Below are positions 7,056 through 14,025 of a stretch of DNA of 24,550 bases, in pieces. The notes under the pieces are model-generated. The model worked only from the letters and a program-made list of their open reading frames with translations. It made no database searches and was not told the DNA's origin. The stretch is from an uncultured Muribaculaceae bacterium (GTDB lineage Bacteria; Bacteroidota; Bacteroidia; Bacteroidales; Muribaculaceae), in contig CAJTOB010000003.1 in the NCBI GenBank assembly GCA_910578035.1, positions 1 to 24,550 on the forward strand, read 5' to 3'. How positions within the stretch are numbered: the stretch's first letter is position 1; every line of letters begins with the position of its first letter. The translations under genes were made by a program, and so were the position numbers.

Positions 7056-7063
7056 TATCTTTG
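7056..7063 (+). promoter_or_regulatory. -7 box of the TonB receptor gene
   Basis: TATCTTTG fits TAnnTTTG. It ends 9 bases before the ATG at 7073, so the transcript would be almost leaderless. There is no TTTG at -33; the palindrome sits there instead. Confidence 0.6.
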
Positions 7064-7072
7064 CAGACGAAT

Positions 7073-8929
7073 ATGGAAAAAGCGTTCTTACTTATGCTGA
7101 CCGTCGGCGCCTGCTCTTTGGCCTCTGCTCAGACTGTATCTGAGGCTGATAGCGCCGAGGTCCTCGAAGAAATTGTAGTTACTGGTTCAAATAAGGCTGT
7201 CGAGGCGCGTCTGCTGCCCTACACAGTCTCTGTCATAGACCGAGCCGAGCTTGAGTCATCGGGCAGTCCTCAGCTGCTTACAGCCCTCAAGGGGCGTGTG
7301 CCGAGCCTTTTTGTGACCGAGAGAGGCGTTTTCGGCTATGGTGTGGCCGGCAACGGTGCCGGACATATCAAGATGAGGGGAGTCGGCGGAGACCGTGCAA
7401 GCGCCGTGCTAATGATGATGGACGGCCAGCCGCAGTTCGCAGGCATTTACTCGCATCATATAGGCGATTTCTACACCAAGGAGTATGTTGAGCGGGTAGA
7501 AGTGCTTCGTGGGCCGGCTTCGGTATTATATGGCTCCAACGCAATGGCCGGAACCATCAATGTGATAACCCGCGGCGCAAAGGCCGACGGTATTCATGCC
7601 GACCTTACCACGCAATACGGTTCTTACAATACCTGGCAGACGAGCCTTACGGGCACTGCGCGCTACGGGCGTCTGTCGTCGCTGGTATCGCTTTCCTATG
7701 ACCGCACCGACGGTAATGTCGATGGTTTCGATTTCAGACAGGGAGGTGCTTACGGCAAACTTGCGTATGAGTTTTCGGACGCATGGAAGGCTCAGGCTGA
7801 TTATACGGTCATGAAGTTCAATGCCGACGACCCGATATATCCTACACTCTCCGACCCGTCTTCTACGGCAGTCTACACTCAGGACGTTCTTCGCGGAGAG
7901 GCTTCTGCGGCTGTCACCAATACTTATGGCAATACAGGCGGAACGGTGAGAATATACTACAGCTATGGCAATCATTATGTCGACGATCCGCGTCATTTTC
8001 ACAGCGTGGACGACAGGCTCGGTGTGATGGCTTATCAGAATTTTACCCCAAGGGAGGGCACAGCCATCACAGCGGGCTTCGACTTCAGCCGCTACTCAGG
8101 AAAGATTCCTATGAGCGGGGGCACAGCGCACACGCCCGGCGCGATGGGAACTATCGGCCGGAAATATGTGCTGGAATATTCTCCATATGTCACTGCCGCA
8201 CAGATGTTTTTCGGCAAAGTCCTTACTGTCAGCGGCGGTCTGCGCATGGCCAACAGCGATATGTTCGGTACGCGATGGGTGCCTCAGGCAGGAGTGGCAG
8301 TAAATACTCCCGGCGACATCACTGTCAAGGGCTCGGCCGCAATGGGCTATCGAAATCCGTCGTTCAGGGAGCTATATCTCTATCGCATGGCTAATCCCGA
8401 CCTCCGGCCCGAACGCATGTGGAACTATGAGTTGTCTGTAGAGAAGCGCTTCAGCCATCTATTGTCGGCCGAGCTTACGGCCTATTACAGCCGGGGCTCG
8501 AACATGATTCAGACCGTAGACATGAAGAATGAGAATACTGGCACATTCATCAACAAAGGTCTTGAGCTCAGCCTGAGCAGCCGCCCCTTGCCCAATCTGA
8601 GCCTGCGGGCCACATATAGTTATCTGCACACCTCGCTTGGCAATCTCACCGGCGCTCCGAAAAACCAGTATTGGCTCGGAGCAGAATGGCAGGCCCTGAA
8701 ATGGCTGAATCTATGCGCCGACCTTCAGGGTGTCGGCAGCTTGTATGTGACCGACGGCATGAAGCGCCAGAGCTATGCGTTGCTCAATTTTAAAGCAAGG
8801 TTCAAAGTATGCCGTTATGCCGAGCTTTTTACTCGTCTGGAAAATATCACAGACGCTCGATATACCATTAACCGCGGCTATCCGATGCCCGGATTCACAG
8901 CCATGGGCGGTGTCCGTATCAGTTTATGA
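7073..8929 (+). CDS. TonB-dependent outer-membrane receptor
   Basis: A 618-residue receptor that imports a substrate across the outer membrane using TonB energy. A signal peptide ends at about ASAQ (17-20). A TonB-box-like EEIVVTG lies at 32-38, then the plug domain with VERVEVLRGPASVLYGSNAMAG, the canonical plug motif, then a long barrel with NPSFRELY and a closing VRISL. It lacks the N-terminal carboxypeptidase-like domain of SusC proteins and no SusD partner is adjacent, so it looks like a metal-chelate, haem or vitamin receptor rather than a glycan one; the ligand is unknown. The ATG at 7073 is preferred over a TTG at 7061, which lies in the promoter. The next gene, a DUF362 lipoprotein, begins 21 bases downstream and is probably co-transcribed. 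Confidence 0.95.
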   Translation: MEKAFLLMLTVGACSLASAQTVSEADSAEVLEEIVVTGSNKAVEARLLPYTVSVIDRAELESSGSPQLLTALKGRVPSLFVTERGVFGYGVAGNGAGHIKMRGVGGDRASAVLMMMDGQPQFAGIYSHHIGDFYTKEYVERVEVLRGPASVLYGSNAMAGTINVITRGAKADGIHADLTTQYGSYNTWQTSLTGTARYGRLSSLVSLSYDRTDGNVDGFDFRQGGAYGKLAYEFSDAWKAQADYTVMKFNADDPIYPTLSDPSSTAVYTQDVLRGEASAAVTNTYGNTGGTVRIYYSYGNHYVDDPRHFHSVDDRLGVMAYQNFTPREGTAITAGFDFSRYSGKIPMSGGTAHTPGAMGTIGRKYVLEYSPYVTAAQMFFGKVLTVSGGLRMANSDMFGTRWVPQAGVAVNTPGDITVKGSAAMGYRNPSFRELYLYRMANPDLRPERMWNYELSVEKRFSHLLSAELTAYYSRGSNMIQTVDMKNENTGTFINKGLELSLSSRPLPNLSLRATYSYLHTSLGNLTGAPKNQYWLGAEWQALKWLNLCADLQGVGSLYVTDGMKRQSYALLNFKARFKVCRYAELFTRLENITDARYTINRGYPMPGFTAMGGVRISL

Positions 8930-8950
8930 TAAATCCATATACAATATATT

Positions 8951-9934
8951 ATGAAAAAGCAAATTTTTGCAATTATGGCCGCAGGGCTACTTCTGAGCAG
9001 TTGCGGCGCCAAGACCGAGGCGGCGCAGGCTGCTGATGCCGCAGATGTCGATACCACAGCAGTGTCGACCGTATATTACATTAAGGATATCACGCCCGAG
9101 AATCTTGTAAAAATCTATAAAGCGCTCGGTCGTAAAGCAGAGGGCAAGGTTGCCGTAAAAATGTCGACAGGAGAGTCGAACAAGTCGCACCAGCTCGACC
9201 CGGCTCTGATAAAGCCGCTTATAGACGAACTCGGAGCAACTATCGTTGAATGCAACACCGCTTATTCCGGCAACCGCAATACTACCGACGCTCACCGCAA
9301 GGCCGCTGAAGAGCACGGCTATACTGCCATAGCTGAAGTTGACATCATGGACGCCGAAGGCGACACGATTCTTCCTCTTGAAGGCGGAAAGCACCTTAGT
9401 CATGATATTGTAGGCAAGAATTTTACAGATTACGATTTCACTGTCGTTCTGTCTCATTTCAAAGGTCACGCCATGGGAGGTTTCGGCGGAGCTCTGAAGA
9501 ATGTGGCTATCGGTATAGCCTCTTCGTCGGGCAAGACATATATACATACTGCCGGCAAGACAAACGATGTAGATTCGATTTGGAACAACATTGCTCCTCA
9601 GGACGATTTCCTTGAATCTATGGGAGAAGCCTGCAAGGCTGTGTTCGACTATACCGGCGACAATATACTGTTTATAAATGTGGCCAATAATCTATCGGTC
9701 GACTGCGACTGTGACGGCAACCCTGCAGCGCCGAAAATGGGCGATCTCGGTATCCTCGCGTCTCTCGACCCTGTAGCCCTTGACCGCGCATGTGTAGACA
9801 TGGTGGTAAACTCCGATGACCCGGGTAAAGCCGACCTTATCGAGCGAATGGAATCGCGCCATGCTACCCATCTTCTCGATTATTCCGAGCAGCTTGGTCT
9901 CGGCTCGCAGAAATATAAAATTGTAGAGCTCTGA
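8951..9934 (+). CDS. Exported DUF362-family lipoprotein
   Basis: A 327-residue protein whose N-terminus has a lipoprotein signal ending in LSSC with Cys18, so it is likely membrane-anchored outside the cytoplasm. The rest matches the DUF362 family: VAVKMSTGE around 67-75, SHFKGHAMGGFGGALKN at 168-184, a DCDCDG cluster at 251-256 and LDPVALDRACVD at 272-283. Many DUF362 proteins carry 4Fe-4S ferredoxin modules; this one has none. Histidines and acidic residues in the conserved blocks suggest metal or cofactor binding, but no reaction is established. It follows the TonB receptor by 21 bases and ends before a strong terminator, so the two form a likely two-gene operon, hinting that it handles the imported ligand. 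Confidence 0.87.
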   Translation: MKKQIFAIMAAGLLLSSCGAKTEAAQAADAADVDTTAVSTVYYIKDITPENLVKIYKALGRKAEGKVAVKMSTGESNKSHQLDPALIKPLIDELGATIVECNTAYSGNRNTTDAHRKAAEEHGYTAIAEVDIMDAEGDTILPLEGGKHLSHDIVGKNFTDYDFTVVLSHFKGHAMGGFGGALKNVAIGIASSSGKTYIHTAGKTNDVDSIWNNIAPQDDFLESMGEACKAVFDYTGDNILFINVANNLSVDCDCDGNPAAPKMGDLGILASLDPVALDRACVDMVVNSDDPGKADLIERMESRHATHLLDYSEQLGLGSQKYKIVEL

Positions 9935-9958
9935 TAATCAAATAATCAGCTATACTGT

Positions 9959-9998
9959 AATTACGCCTCTGTTGCCATTGCGCAACAGAGGCGTAATT
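9959..9998 (+). terminator. Intrinsic terminator after the DUF362 gene
   Basis: AATTACGCCTCTGTTG (9959-9974) pairs perfectly with 9983-9998 across an 8-base loop. The arm ends in AATTT, a modest U tract. It closes the TonB receptor-DUF362 unit. Confidence 0.75.
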
Positions 9999-10112
9999 TC
10001 TAAATGAAAGTTAAAAATCGGCTCGGATTTAAACCTTGATTTGATTTCAGTGTCGGATATATCGAAAAGCGACAGAAACAATCTACTTACAATCAAAAAA
10101 CATACTGACCTT

Positions 10113-10613
10113 ATGAACAAGAAAATTTTTATTGCAGCTCTTGGCCTCTGCGCCATTGCAAGTACTACCGCATTCGCGCAGCAGCCAGGAAACAGCGAGA
10201 GCAACAAGAAAGAAAATCGGGCCAAAGACCGCAACGCACGCCGTGCTCCCGAGGCGCCCAATCCTTTCGACGGCCTCAACCTCTCGGCAGAACAGCAGAC
10301 AAAGCTCGATGCGCTGAAGGCTGAGCGTAAGGCCAACCGTGAGGCTCAGGCCAAGCAGCGTCAGGAAGCCCGTAAAGCCAAAAGAGACGGTGCATGTGCG
10401 GCCCGAGCTGCGCAGCTTGCCAAAATTAAGGAAATCCTTACTCCAGAGCAGTATGTGAAATTCCTCGAAAACAGCTATCTTACCCCGAATAAGGGAAAAA
10501 TAGCAGGAAAGGGCAATGGCCGACTTGCCAGAAACGACCGTAAAGACAAGCGTCAAGGCAGAGGCGGTAAAGCCTCGACTCCTCAGCGCCCCGCGCAGCA
10601 ACCTGAGATATAA
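10113..10613 (+). CDS. Spy/CpxP-like periplasmic protein with basic tail
   Basis: A 166-residue exported protein. A signal peptide (MNKKIFIAALGLCAIASTTAFA) precedes a highly charged, helical body. Two LTxxQ-like motifs are visible, LSAEQQTKLDALKAER and LTPEQYVKFLEN, the hallmark of Spy/CpxP-like periplasmic chaperones or stress sensors. The C-terminal 40 residues are rich in Lys, Arg, Gly and Gln and look disordered. Function in Bacteroidales is not established; a role in binding unfolded proteins or metal stress is inferred from the family. The ATG at 10113 is preferred over an upstream in-frame start because it begins the signal peptide. It stands alone between two terminators; no clear TAnnTTTG box was found in its 114-base upstream region. 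Confidence 0.8.
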   Translation: MNKKIFIAALGLCAIASTTAFAQQPGNSESNKKENRAKDRNARRAPEAPNPFDGLNLSAEQQTKLDALKAERKANREAQAKQRQEARKAKRDGACAARAAQLAKIKEILTPEQYVKFLENSYLTPNKGKIAGKGNGRLARNDRKDKRQGRGGKASTPQRPAQQPEI

Positions 10614-10633
10614 TAATTGCTTAATTGTGTACT

Positions 10634-10667
10634 AAGCCGACTCCGAACCATACTTCGGAATCGGCTT
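10634..10667. terminator. Bidirectional terminator between convergent genes
   Basis: AAGCCGACTCCGAA pairs with TTCGGAATCGGCTT at 13 of 14 positions around a 6-base loop. The plus side is followed by TATTTATAT. It lies between the Spy-like gene and the end of the oxidoreductase operon and could serve both. Confidence 0.7.
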
Positions 10668-10690
10668 TATTTATATCCTTCAAATGCGGC

Positions 10691-11224
10691 TCAGACGAGC
10701 GACATGCCTTTGAGAAGTGCCTGCTCGTTGAGGGGCAGGAGGTGATGGTGGCGTTCGGGAAGCGTCTTCTTGAGTCCGCGGAGCACAGCATCGGTGCCTA
10801 CGATAGGACGTAGTTTGAGGAGCGCCCCGAGTAGAATCATGTTGTAGGTCTTGGAGTTCTTGAGCTCGATAGAGGCCTGCATGGCGTCGACGGGAACGAC
10901 AGTGATGTCGGTGCGTGTCGGCAGATGGTGGATTCCCGACGGGTCGTAGATGAGAGTGCCTCCGGGTTTTACCTTGTTTTCGAATTTATCGAGACTCTGC
11001 TGGTTGAGCGCAACGACGGTATCGAATGTGTCGAGTACCGGTGAACTGATTGCAGTGTCGCTCAATATGACGGTGACATTGGCTGTGCCGCCGCGCTGCT
11101 CAGGTCCGTATGATGGCATCCATGTCACTTCGAGATTGTCCATCAGGCCGGCATAAGCAAGAATCTTGCCCATCGAGAGCACGCCCTGGCCGCCGAATCC
11201 GGCTATCAATATTTCTTCTTTCAT
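10691..11224 (-). CDS. 2-oxoacid:ferredoxin oxidoreductase, gamma subunit
   Basis: A 177-residue gamma-domain protein of the pyruvate/2-oxoacid ferredoxin oxidoreductase family, which decarboxylates 2-oxoacids to acyl-CoA and passes electrons to ferredoxin. The N-terminus IAGFGGQGVLSMGKILAYAG is the classic gamma-subunit signature involved in CoA binding, and PSYGPEQRGGTANVTV follows at about residues 37-52. It starts 4 bases after the beta gene stop and is the last gene of the operon. Whether the enzyme prefers branched-chain 2-oxoacids (VorC) or 2-oxoglutarate (KorC) cannot be decided from this subunit. Confidence 0.92.
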   Translation of the reverse strand: MKEEILIAGFGGQGVLSMGKILAYAGLMDNLEVTWMPSYGPEQRGGTANVTVILSDTAISSPVLDTFDTVVALNQQSLDKFENKVKPGGTLIYDPSGIHHLPTRTDITVVPVDAMQASIELKNSKTYNMILLGALLKLRPIVGTDAVLRGLKKTLPERHHHLLPLNEQALLKGMSLV

Positions 11225-11228
11225 AGCG

Positions 11229-11990
11229 TTATTCGTTTTTAAGGTCGCCCAGAGGGTATTTTTCGAACATGTGCTCGGCCATCCAGTCGTTGCTCTGTGC
11301 CGGTGTCATCTTCCAACCGGAGTTGCAGGTAGACACGATTTCGACAACAGAAGTGCCTTTCTTTGCGATTGCGTTCTGGAACGCTTTCTTGATGGCAGCT
11401 TTGGCTTTGCGGACGGCGCCGGCGGTGTGCACGGCCTGGCGGGTGACATAGCATGTGCCGTCGAGCTGAGCCAGCAGATTGGTGATGGCAAGGGGATAGC
11501 CGTTTAGCTCGGCTGTTCGACCGTAGGGAGTGGTTGCCGTCTTCATTCCGAGAAGTGTGGTGGGTGCCATCTGGCCGCCGGTCATGCCATAGATGGCATT
11601 GTTTATGAAGATAATGGCAATGTTCTCGCCTCGGTTACATGCGTGTATCGTTTCTGCAGTGCCGATTGCGGAGAGGTCGCCGTCGCCCTGATATGTGAAC
11701 ACGAGGGTATCGGGATTGAGGCGGCTGGCAGCCGATGCGACAGCGGGCGCACGGCCGTGTGCGGCTTCTATCCAGTCGACATCAATATAATTGTAGGCGA
11801 ATACGGCGCAGCCTACAGGTGCGACGCCGATAGTTTTGTCGGCCACATTCATTTCGGCCAGCAGTTCGGCTATAATCTTGTGAACCACGCCATGGCTGCA
11901 TCCCGGGCAGTAGTGGGTCACATTATCGGTCAATAGCTCGGGGCGGGCATAGACCTTGTTTTCGGGACGGATTATTTCTTCGCGTGTCAT
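11229..11990 (-). CDS. 2-oxoacid:ferredoxin oxidoreductase, beta subunit (TPP-binding)
   Basis: A 253-residue thiamine-pyrophosphate subunit. CPGCSHG at 28-34 is the conserved beta-subunit N-terminal motif, GDGDLSAIG at 102-110 starts the TPP-Mg site, and INNAIYGMTGGQMAPTT at 129-145 completes it. It provides the active-site cofactor for oxidative decarboxylation of the 2-oxoacid, or reductive carboxylation in reverse. There are few cysteines, so the iron-sulphur clusters must come from the separate ferredoxin subunit. The ATG at 11990 is chosen because it overlaps the alpha stop as ATGA and gives the expected N-terminus; a longer in-frame extension lies inside the alpha gene. Confidence 0.95.
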   Translation of the reverse strand: MTREEIIRPENKVYARPELLTDNVTHYCPGCSHGVVHKIIAELLAEMNVADKTIGVAPVGCAVFAYNYIDVDWIEAAHGRAPAVASAASRLNPDTLVFTYQGDGDLSAIGTAETIHACNRGENIAIIFINNAIYGMTGGQMAPTTLLGMKTATTPYGRTAELNGYPLAITNLLAQLDGTCYVTRQAVHTAGAVRKAKAAIKKAFQNAIAKKGTSVVEIVSTCNSGWKMTPAQSNDWMAEHMFEKYPLGDLKNE

Positions 11991-13075
11991 TGTGCTATGC
12001 TCAGCTTGGTTACAAGTGCTTCGAGAATCTCGGTTGGGTTGGGTATCATGCCGCCCATGCGGCCGAAGTGGCACACCGGCACGCGGCATTCAGCTGCGAG
12101 TTGCACGTCTTCTACCATCTGGCCGGCGTTGAGTTCGACAGTGAGGATACCTTTGACCTGTTTTGACAGTCGGCCGATGTCCTTTTTGGGGAATGGCCAC
12201 AGTGTGATGGGGCGGAGTAGTCCGACCTTTATTCCTTTCTCGCGTGCTTCTTCGATTGCTTTGAGGCATATTCGGGCCACGGTGCCGAAGGCCACGATGA
12301 GATATTCGGCGTCTTCTGTATAGTATTCCTGGCAGCGCACCTCGTTCTCTTCAATCAGGCGGTATGTTTCCTGGAACCGCAGATTGTTCTGTTCCATCTT
12401 GGTGCTGTCCATTTCGAGCGATGTGATGACATTGCGGTTCTTTCGCTCGCCTTTGCCGCAGGCTGCCCAGGGGCATTGTGCGCGTAGTTCCTCTTCGGTA
12501 CGTCGCGGGCGCTGTGGCGGAAGCACAACTTTTTCCATCATCTGGCCTACAATACCGTCGGCAAGAATCATGGCCGGAGTGCGGTATTTGAACGCGAGGT
12601 CAAAGCCCAATGCGACGAAGTCGGTCATTTCCTGCACGGTGGCCGGCGAAAGAATGATGAGGTGATAGTCTCCATGACCGCCGCCTTTGGTGGCCTGGAA
12701 ATAGTCGGCCTGCGAGGGCTGGATTGTGCCCAGGCCTGGACCGCCGCGCATCACATTGACGATGAGCGCCGGGAGCTCGGAGGCTGCAAGATATGAAATG
12801 CCCTCCTGCTTGAGACTAACGCCGGGCGATGACGACGATGTCATTACGGCTTTGCCGGTAGCGGCTCCGCCGTAAACCATATTTATAGCGGCCACTTCGC
12901 TCTCTGCCTGAAGGACAACCATTCCGGTTGTTTCCCAGGGGCGTAGTTCGGCCAGTGTTTCCAGTACTTCCGACTGAGGGGTGATGGGATAGCCGAAATA
13001 GCCGTCGGCGCCGTAGCGGATAGCGGCATGGGCAATGGCTTCGTTACCCTTCATCAGTCTTACTTCTTCTTCCAT
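11987..13075 (-). CDS. vorB: 2-oxoacid:ferredoxin oxidoreductase, alpha subunit (VorB-like)
   Basis: A 362-residue alpha subunit. GYPITPQSEVLETLAE near residues 27-43 and MTSSSSPGVSLKQEGISYL around 78-96 are typical of the pyrimidine-binding part of the family, and LLRPITLWPFP in the C-terminal third is a strong VorB/KorA signature. It pairs with the beta subunit to form the TPP site. Proteins of this size and operon order in Bacteroides are usually annotated as 3-methyl-2-oxobutanoate dehydrogenase VorB, but 2-oxoglutarate use is also possible. It starts 27 bases after the ferredoxin gene and overlaps the beta gene by four bases. Confidence 0.93.
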   Translation of the reverse strand: MEEEVRLMKGNEAIAHAAIRYGADGYFGYPITPQSEVLETLAELRPWETTGMVVLQAESEVAAINMVYGGAATGKAVMTSSSSPGVSLKQEGISYLAASELPALIVNVMRGGPGLGTIQPSQADYFQATKGGGHGDYHLIILSPATVQEMTDFVALGFDLAFKYRTPAMILADGIVGQMMEKVVLPPQRPRRTEEELRAQCPWAACGKGERKNRNVITSLEMDSTKMEQNNLRFQETYRLIEENEVRCQEYYTEDAEYLIVAFGTVARICLKAIEEAREKGIKVGLLRPITLWPFPKKDIGRLSKQVKGILTVELNAGQMVEDVQLAAECRVPVCHFGRMGGMIPNPTEILEALVTKLSIAQ

Positions 13076-13102
13076 TATAGATTTTCGGTTTTCAAGGGTT
13101 AA

Positions 13103-13339
13103 TTACTCGCCGCGATCTACTACACGATAGACTTCGATGCAGGCATCAGGACAAACAGTGGCACATGCCGCACAGCCAATGCAGGCTTCCGGATTTGCGG
13201 CGAAGGCATAGTGGTAGCCCCGGTCGTTGACCTCTTTGGGCTGCAGAAGGAGAACATCGGTCGGACAAGCGACCACACAAAGGTCGCAACCTTTGCATCT
13301 TTGCCCGTCGATGGTAACCGCTCCATAAACTTTTGCCAT
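13103..13339 (-). CDS. 2x[4Fe-4S] ferredoxin subunit of the oxidoreductase
   Basis: A 78-residue protein with two CxxCxxCxxxC(P) clusters: Cys15/18/21/25 and Cys53/56/59/63, enough for two [4Fe-4S] clusters. It is the delta subunit that carries electrons between the TPP site and external ferredoxin. It is the first gene of the operon ferredoxin-alpha-beta-gamma. The ATG at 13339 (MAKVYGAVTID) is chosen; a longer in-frame extension would run through the promoter at 13391-13398. A GC-rich hairpin lies in its leader. Confidence 0.93.
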   Translation of the reverse strand: MAKVYGAVTIDGQRCKGCDLCVVACPTDVLLLQPKEVNDRGYHYAFAANPEACIGCAACATVCPDACIEVYRVVDRGE

Positions 13340-13369
13340 AATTCTAATGTAATTTAGGTATTGGTTGCC

Positions 13370-13384
13370 CGGCGCGAGGCGCCG
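13370..13384 (-). promoter_or_regulatory. GC-rich hairpin in the oxidoreductase operon leader
   Basis: CGGCGC and GCGCCG form a perfect 6-bp stem with a 3-base loop between the -7 box and the ferredoxin ATG. It is expected near the 5' end of the mRNA, where it could stabilise the transcript. No U tract follows. Confidence 0.4.
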
Positions 13385-13390
13385 ATACCG

Positions 13391-13398
13391 CAAATATA
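13391..13398 (-). promoter_or_regulatory. -7 box of the oxidoreductase operon
   Basis: TATATTTG on the minus strand fits TAnnTTTG, 51 bases before the ATG at 13339. A clear -33 TTTG is not present at the ideal distance. Confidence 0.6.
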
Positions 13399-13493
13399 CA
13401 AAAAAATCGTAGAAAATAGTCATCTGCATGCGCCATAATTTACCTTTATCTGCCGTTATTGCGCAAATGTGAGTTTAAGGATTTGAAAATCAC

Positions 13494-13530
13494 AAAAAAA
13501 GAGCGAAAGCCGAGTTTGAGGCTTTCGCTC
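13494..13530 (-). terminator. Intrinsic terminator after the SecB-like gene
   Basis: GAGCGAAAGCC and GGCTTTCGCTC form a perfect 11-bp stem with an 8-base loop. On the minus strand it is followed by seven T residues; on the plus strand by TTTT, so it may work both ways. It closes the tilS-glycosidase-SecB-like unit. Confidence 0.88.
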
Positions 13531-13547
13531 TTTTCAAGAGATTCTGT

Positions 13548-13994
13548 CTATCTTGGGCCTGACAGCCGTCGCATAAGGGTGTTGAGGTCTATTATCGGCA
13601 TAGGGCGTCGTCTCAGAGGGGTGCCTGCTGTTCTTACGGCAACAATGCCGCGCAAGGCGCCGACGGCGATGCCGAGCATGTTCATCATCAGCGGTGTCGG
13701 AAGTAGTTTTTCCTGACCGTTCTCCTCAATATGAGAGGCAAGGTTTTCGACCTCGAAAGTTGCTACGGCAGTGCACACAAGCAATCGTTCGCGTATCAGG
13801 CCTATGACGGCGCGATATGAGCACGACACGAGTATGCTGAGAAGCGAGCGGTCGGTATCGGGCACAACTTTTACGTTCATATCCACGCTGATAGGCTCGC
13901 GTGTGAGCCGGCGGAGAGCCCGGCGGTTGATGGCGCTCGCCCCATCGACTTCGCCGAGGTCAATCAGTGTCATGGCTATATCTTTGTCTTTCAT
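13548..13994 (-). CDS. Small protein resembling the SecB chaperone
   Basis: A 148-residue protein without signal peptide or membrane segment, so cytoplasmic. I do not recognise it with certainty. Its order of elements fits SecB: beta-rich stretch LLSILVSCSYRAVIG and LLVCTAVATFEVENL (about residues 50-85), then LPTPLMMNMLGIAVGALRGI, then AGTPLRRRPMPIIDLNTLM, which parallels the SecB end pattern of a helix, a short Gly-x-Pro turn and a proline-containing strand (FPxLNLxPVNFDALF). SecB-like proteins hold exported or toxin-antitoxin clients unfolded. It lies 31 bases after the secreted glycosidase and is closed by a strong terminator. A weak TAATATTTG sequence before it might be a promoter with one extra base. 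Confidence 0.6.
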   Translation of the reverse strand: MKDKDIAMTLIDLGEVDGASAINRRALRRLTREPISVDMNVKVVPDTDRSLLSILVSCSYRAVIGLIRERLLVCTAVATFEVENLASHIEENGQEKLLPTPLMMNMLGIAVGALRGIVAVRTAGTPLRRRPMPIIDLNTLMRRLSGPR

Positions 13995-14025
13995 GAAATT
14001 AGAACAAATATTACTTGTTGATGGT

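Noticed and set aside
6943..7072. Cobalamin or other riboswitch in front of the TonB receptor
   Set aside because: The -7 box is only 9 bases before the ATG, so almost no leader would be transcribed, and no B12-box-like conserved sequence is present.
11990..12088. A longer start for the oxidoreductase beta subunit
   Set aside because: The extra residues are encoded inside the alpha gene and lack similarity to beta subunits; the ATGA overlap start gives the conserved N-terminus.
11987..13075. Firm assignment of the oxidoreductase to 2-oxoglutarate (Kor) or branched-chain 2-oxoacids (Vor)
   Set aside because: Operon order and subunit sizes suit both; specificity residues cannot be judged by eye, so only a family-level claim is made.
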